From: Terrilactibacillus sp. S3-3
GTDB taxonomy: Bacteria > Bacillota > Bacilli > Bacillales > Sporolactobacillaceae
Length of the DNA: 64,000 nucleotides
Reading direction: 5' to 3'
Assembly: GCA_030437565.1 (NCBI GenBank)
Contig: CP129291.1
Coordinates: forward strand, 868,001-932,000
How positions within the stretch are numbered: position 1 is the stretch's first letter; every line of letters starts with the position of its first letter. Below the pieces are notes generated by a model. That model was given only the letters and a program-made list of their open reading frames with translations. It was not told the origin of the DNA and did not search any database. Of this stretch, positions 63,303 through 64,000 are shown in pieces. The position numbers and the translations under genes are program-made.

Positions 63303-64000
63303 ATGGAAAATAGGTTTTCCAAATGTCGAGCCAAGTGAAGGCATCGGCGACACGTGAAATTTTAAAAGTGACGGAGAGACCGGAAGTGATTTCGTTTGCC
63401 GGCGGTTTGCCTGCGCCGGAACTTTTTCCTGTTGAAGGGATTCGGGAAGCATGCGATGCGGTACTGAAAGAATCAGGCGCAGCCGCTTTGCAATACAGTA
63501 CAACGGAAGGCTATGTCCCTCTTAGAGAAGCGATTTGCGGACGGATGAAAGCTATCGGCATCGACACATCGGTTGATCATGTAATGATTACGTCCGGGTC
63601 GCAGCAAGGGCTCGATTTGACGGGCAAGCTTTTTATAGATGAAGGGGATACCGTCATCTGTGAAAGTCCGACCTATCTTGCGGCGCTCAATGCTTTTAAA
63701 ATTTATCGTGCGAATTTTGTCGAAGTCGCAATGGACGACGACGGCATGATCATGGAAGAACTTGAAAAGGCCCTTCAGGCACATCCGGAAGCAAAATTTA
63801 TTTATACGATTCCTGATTTTCATCCGACCGGCCGGACGATGAAACTTGAAAGAAGACGGAAAATGATTGAACTGGCCAATCAATACGATGTGCTGATTAT
63901 CGAGGATAATCCTTACGGAGCGATCCGGTTTGCCGGAGAATCGCTGCCTCCGCTTAAATCCTTTGATACTGAAGGCCGGGTGATTTATCTCAGCACCTTC
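63303..64000 (+). CDS. PLP-dependent aminotransferase, 2-aminoadipate/aromatic type (partial at window end)
   Basis: Fold-type I aminotransferase whose C-terminal half lies beyond the window. EVISFAGGLPAPELFPVEGIREA, ALQYSTTEGYVPLREAI, VMITSGSQQGLDLTGKLFIDEGD and ESPTYLAALNAF are the signatures of LysN/MocR-related enzymes. The PLP-binding lysine is not yet reached; DNPYGAIRF carries the PLP-contacting Asp and Tyr region. Start at ATG 63303 behind aggggg, with one base lost near 63320. ATG 63323 gives an intact frame but lacks a site and truncates the N-terminus. Confidence 0.82.

Overview
The window comes from a spore-forming Bacillales bacterium. The 16S gene is of Bacillus-group type and there is a gamma-type small acid-soluble spore protein. 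The left half follows the Bacillus subtilis order yfhP - mutY - sspE - ntdP(ygaC) - ygaE - gsaB(hemL) - ygaF(bcp) - perR - rrnD - trnD. I lean towards a relative of Sporolactobacillaceae, but only as an impression.

A caveat applies to the whole window. Most long genes are split by one or more single-base indels, very often in runs of A or T. Homology continues cleanly in the next frame and catalytic motifs are kept. That is the signature of residual sequencing error rather than mass gene decay. I type these genes as 'pseudogene' because the frame is broken here, but most are probably intact in the organism. Genes open as written include ntdP, the Nudix hydrolase, the cobalamin adenosyltransferase, perR, the VanZ-like gene, the DsbA/FrnE-like gene, azlC, azlD and rarD.

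Layout. 0-2.2 kb: start of yfhP, mutY, sspE, ntdP. 2.35-3.05 kb: a 34-unit array of a 20-21 bp repeat. 3.2-9.4 kb: a peptide ABC transporter operon (ATPase, ATPase, lipoprotein, two permeases), with an IS200/IS605-like remnant truncating the first ATPase. 9.6-13.5 kb: envelope-stress module liaR-liaS-liaF plus PspA/LiaH and a LiaI-like protein, all on the minus strand. 13.7-19.7 kb: YgaE-like membrane protein, hemL, a PqqD-domain protein overlapping an OPT peptide transporter, and a Nudix hydrolase. 19.7-21.6 kb: 64-bp tandem repeats and an ISLre2 element. 21.8-24.7 kb: zinc-type alcohol dehydrogenase, bcp, a cobalamin adenosyltransferase, and perR with a Per box. 25-32.2 kb: a 16S-23S-5S operon with three tandem promoters and 15 tRNA genes in trnD order.

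32.2-40 kb is an accessory island. At each end stands the tail of tRNA-Leu, the rrn terminator and the 5' part of a group II intron. The copy at 39.3-40.0 kb is a complete but ORF-less ribozyme; the copy at 32.2 kb is internally deleted. Between them lie two ISL3-family elements, a secreted protein with a divergent small membrane protein, an HTH protein, an exonuclease and gene fragments. 40.3-44.3 kb carries a VanR/VanS-type two-component system, a VanZ-like protein and an S11 D-Ala-D-Ala carboxypeptidase. An 11-bp-phased CTTAA direct repeat sits before the last two genes and may be the response regulator's site.

44.5-64 kb is ordinary chromosome: LysR regulator and carboxylesterase, FrnE, small membrane proteins, azlCD and its likely XRE-cupin regulator separated by an IS1380 element, a YibE/F pair, a secreted coiled-coil protein, HAD phosphatase, acyltransferase, sugar O-acetyltransferase, L-2-hydroxyglutarate oxidase divergent from an MFS transporter, rarD, a flavodoxin-fold reductase and the start of a PLP aminotransferase.
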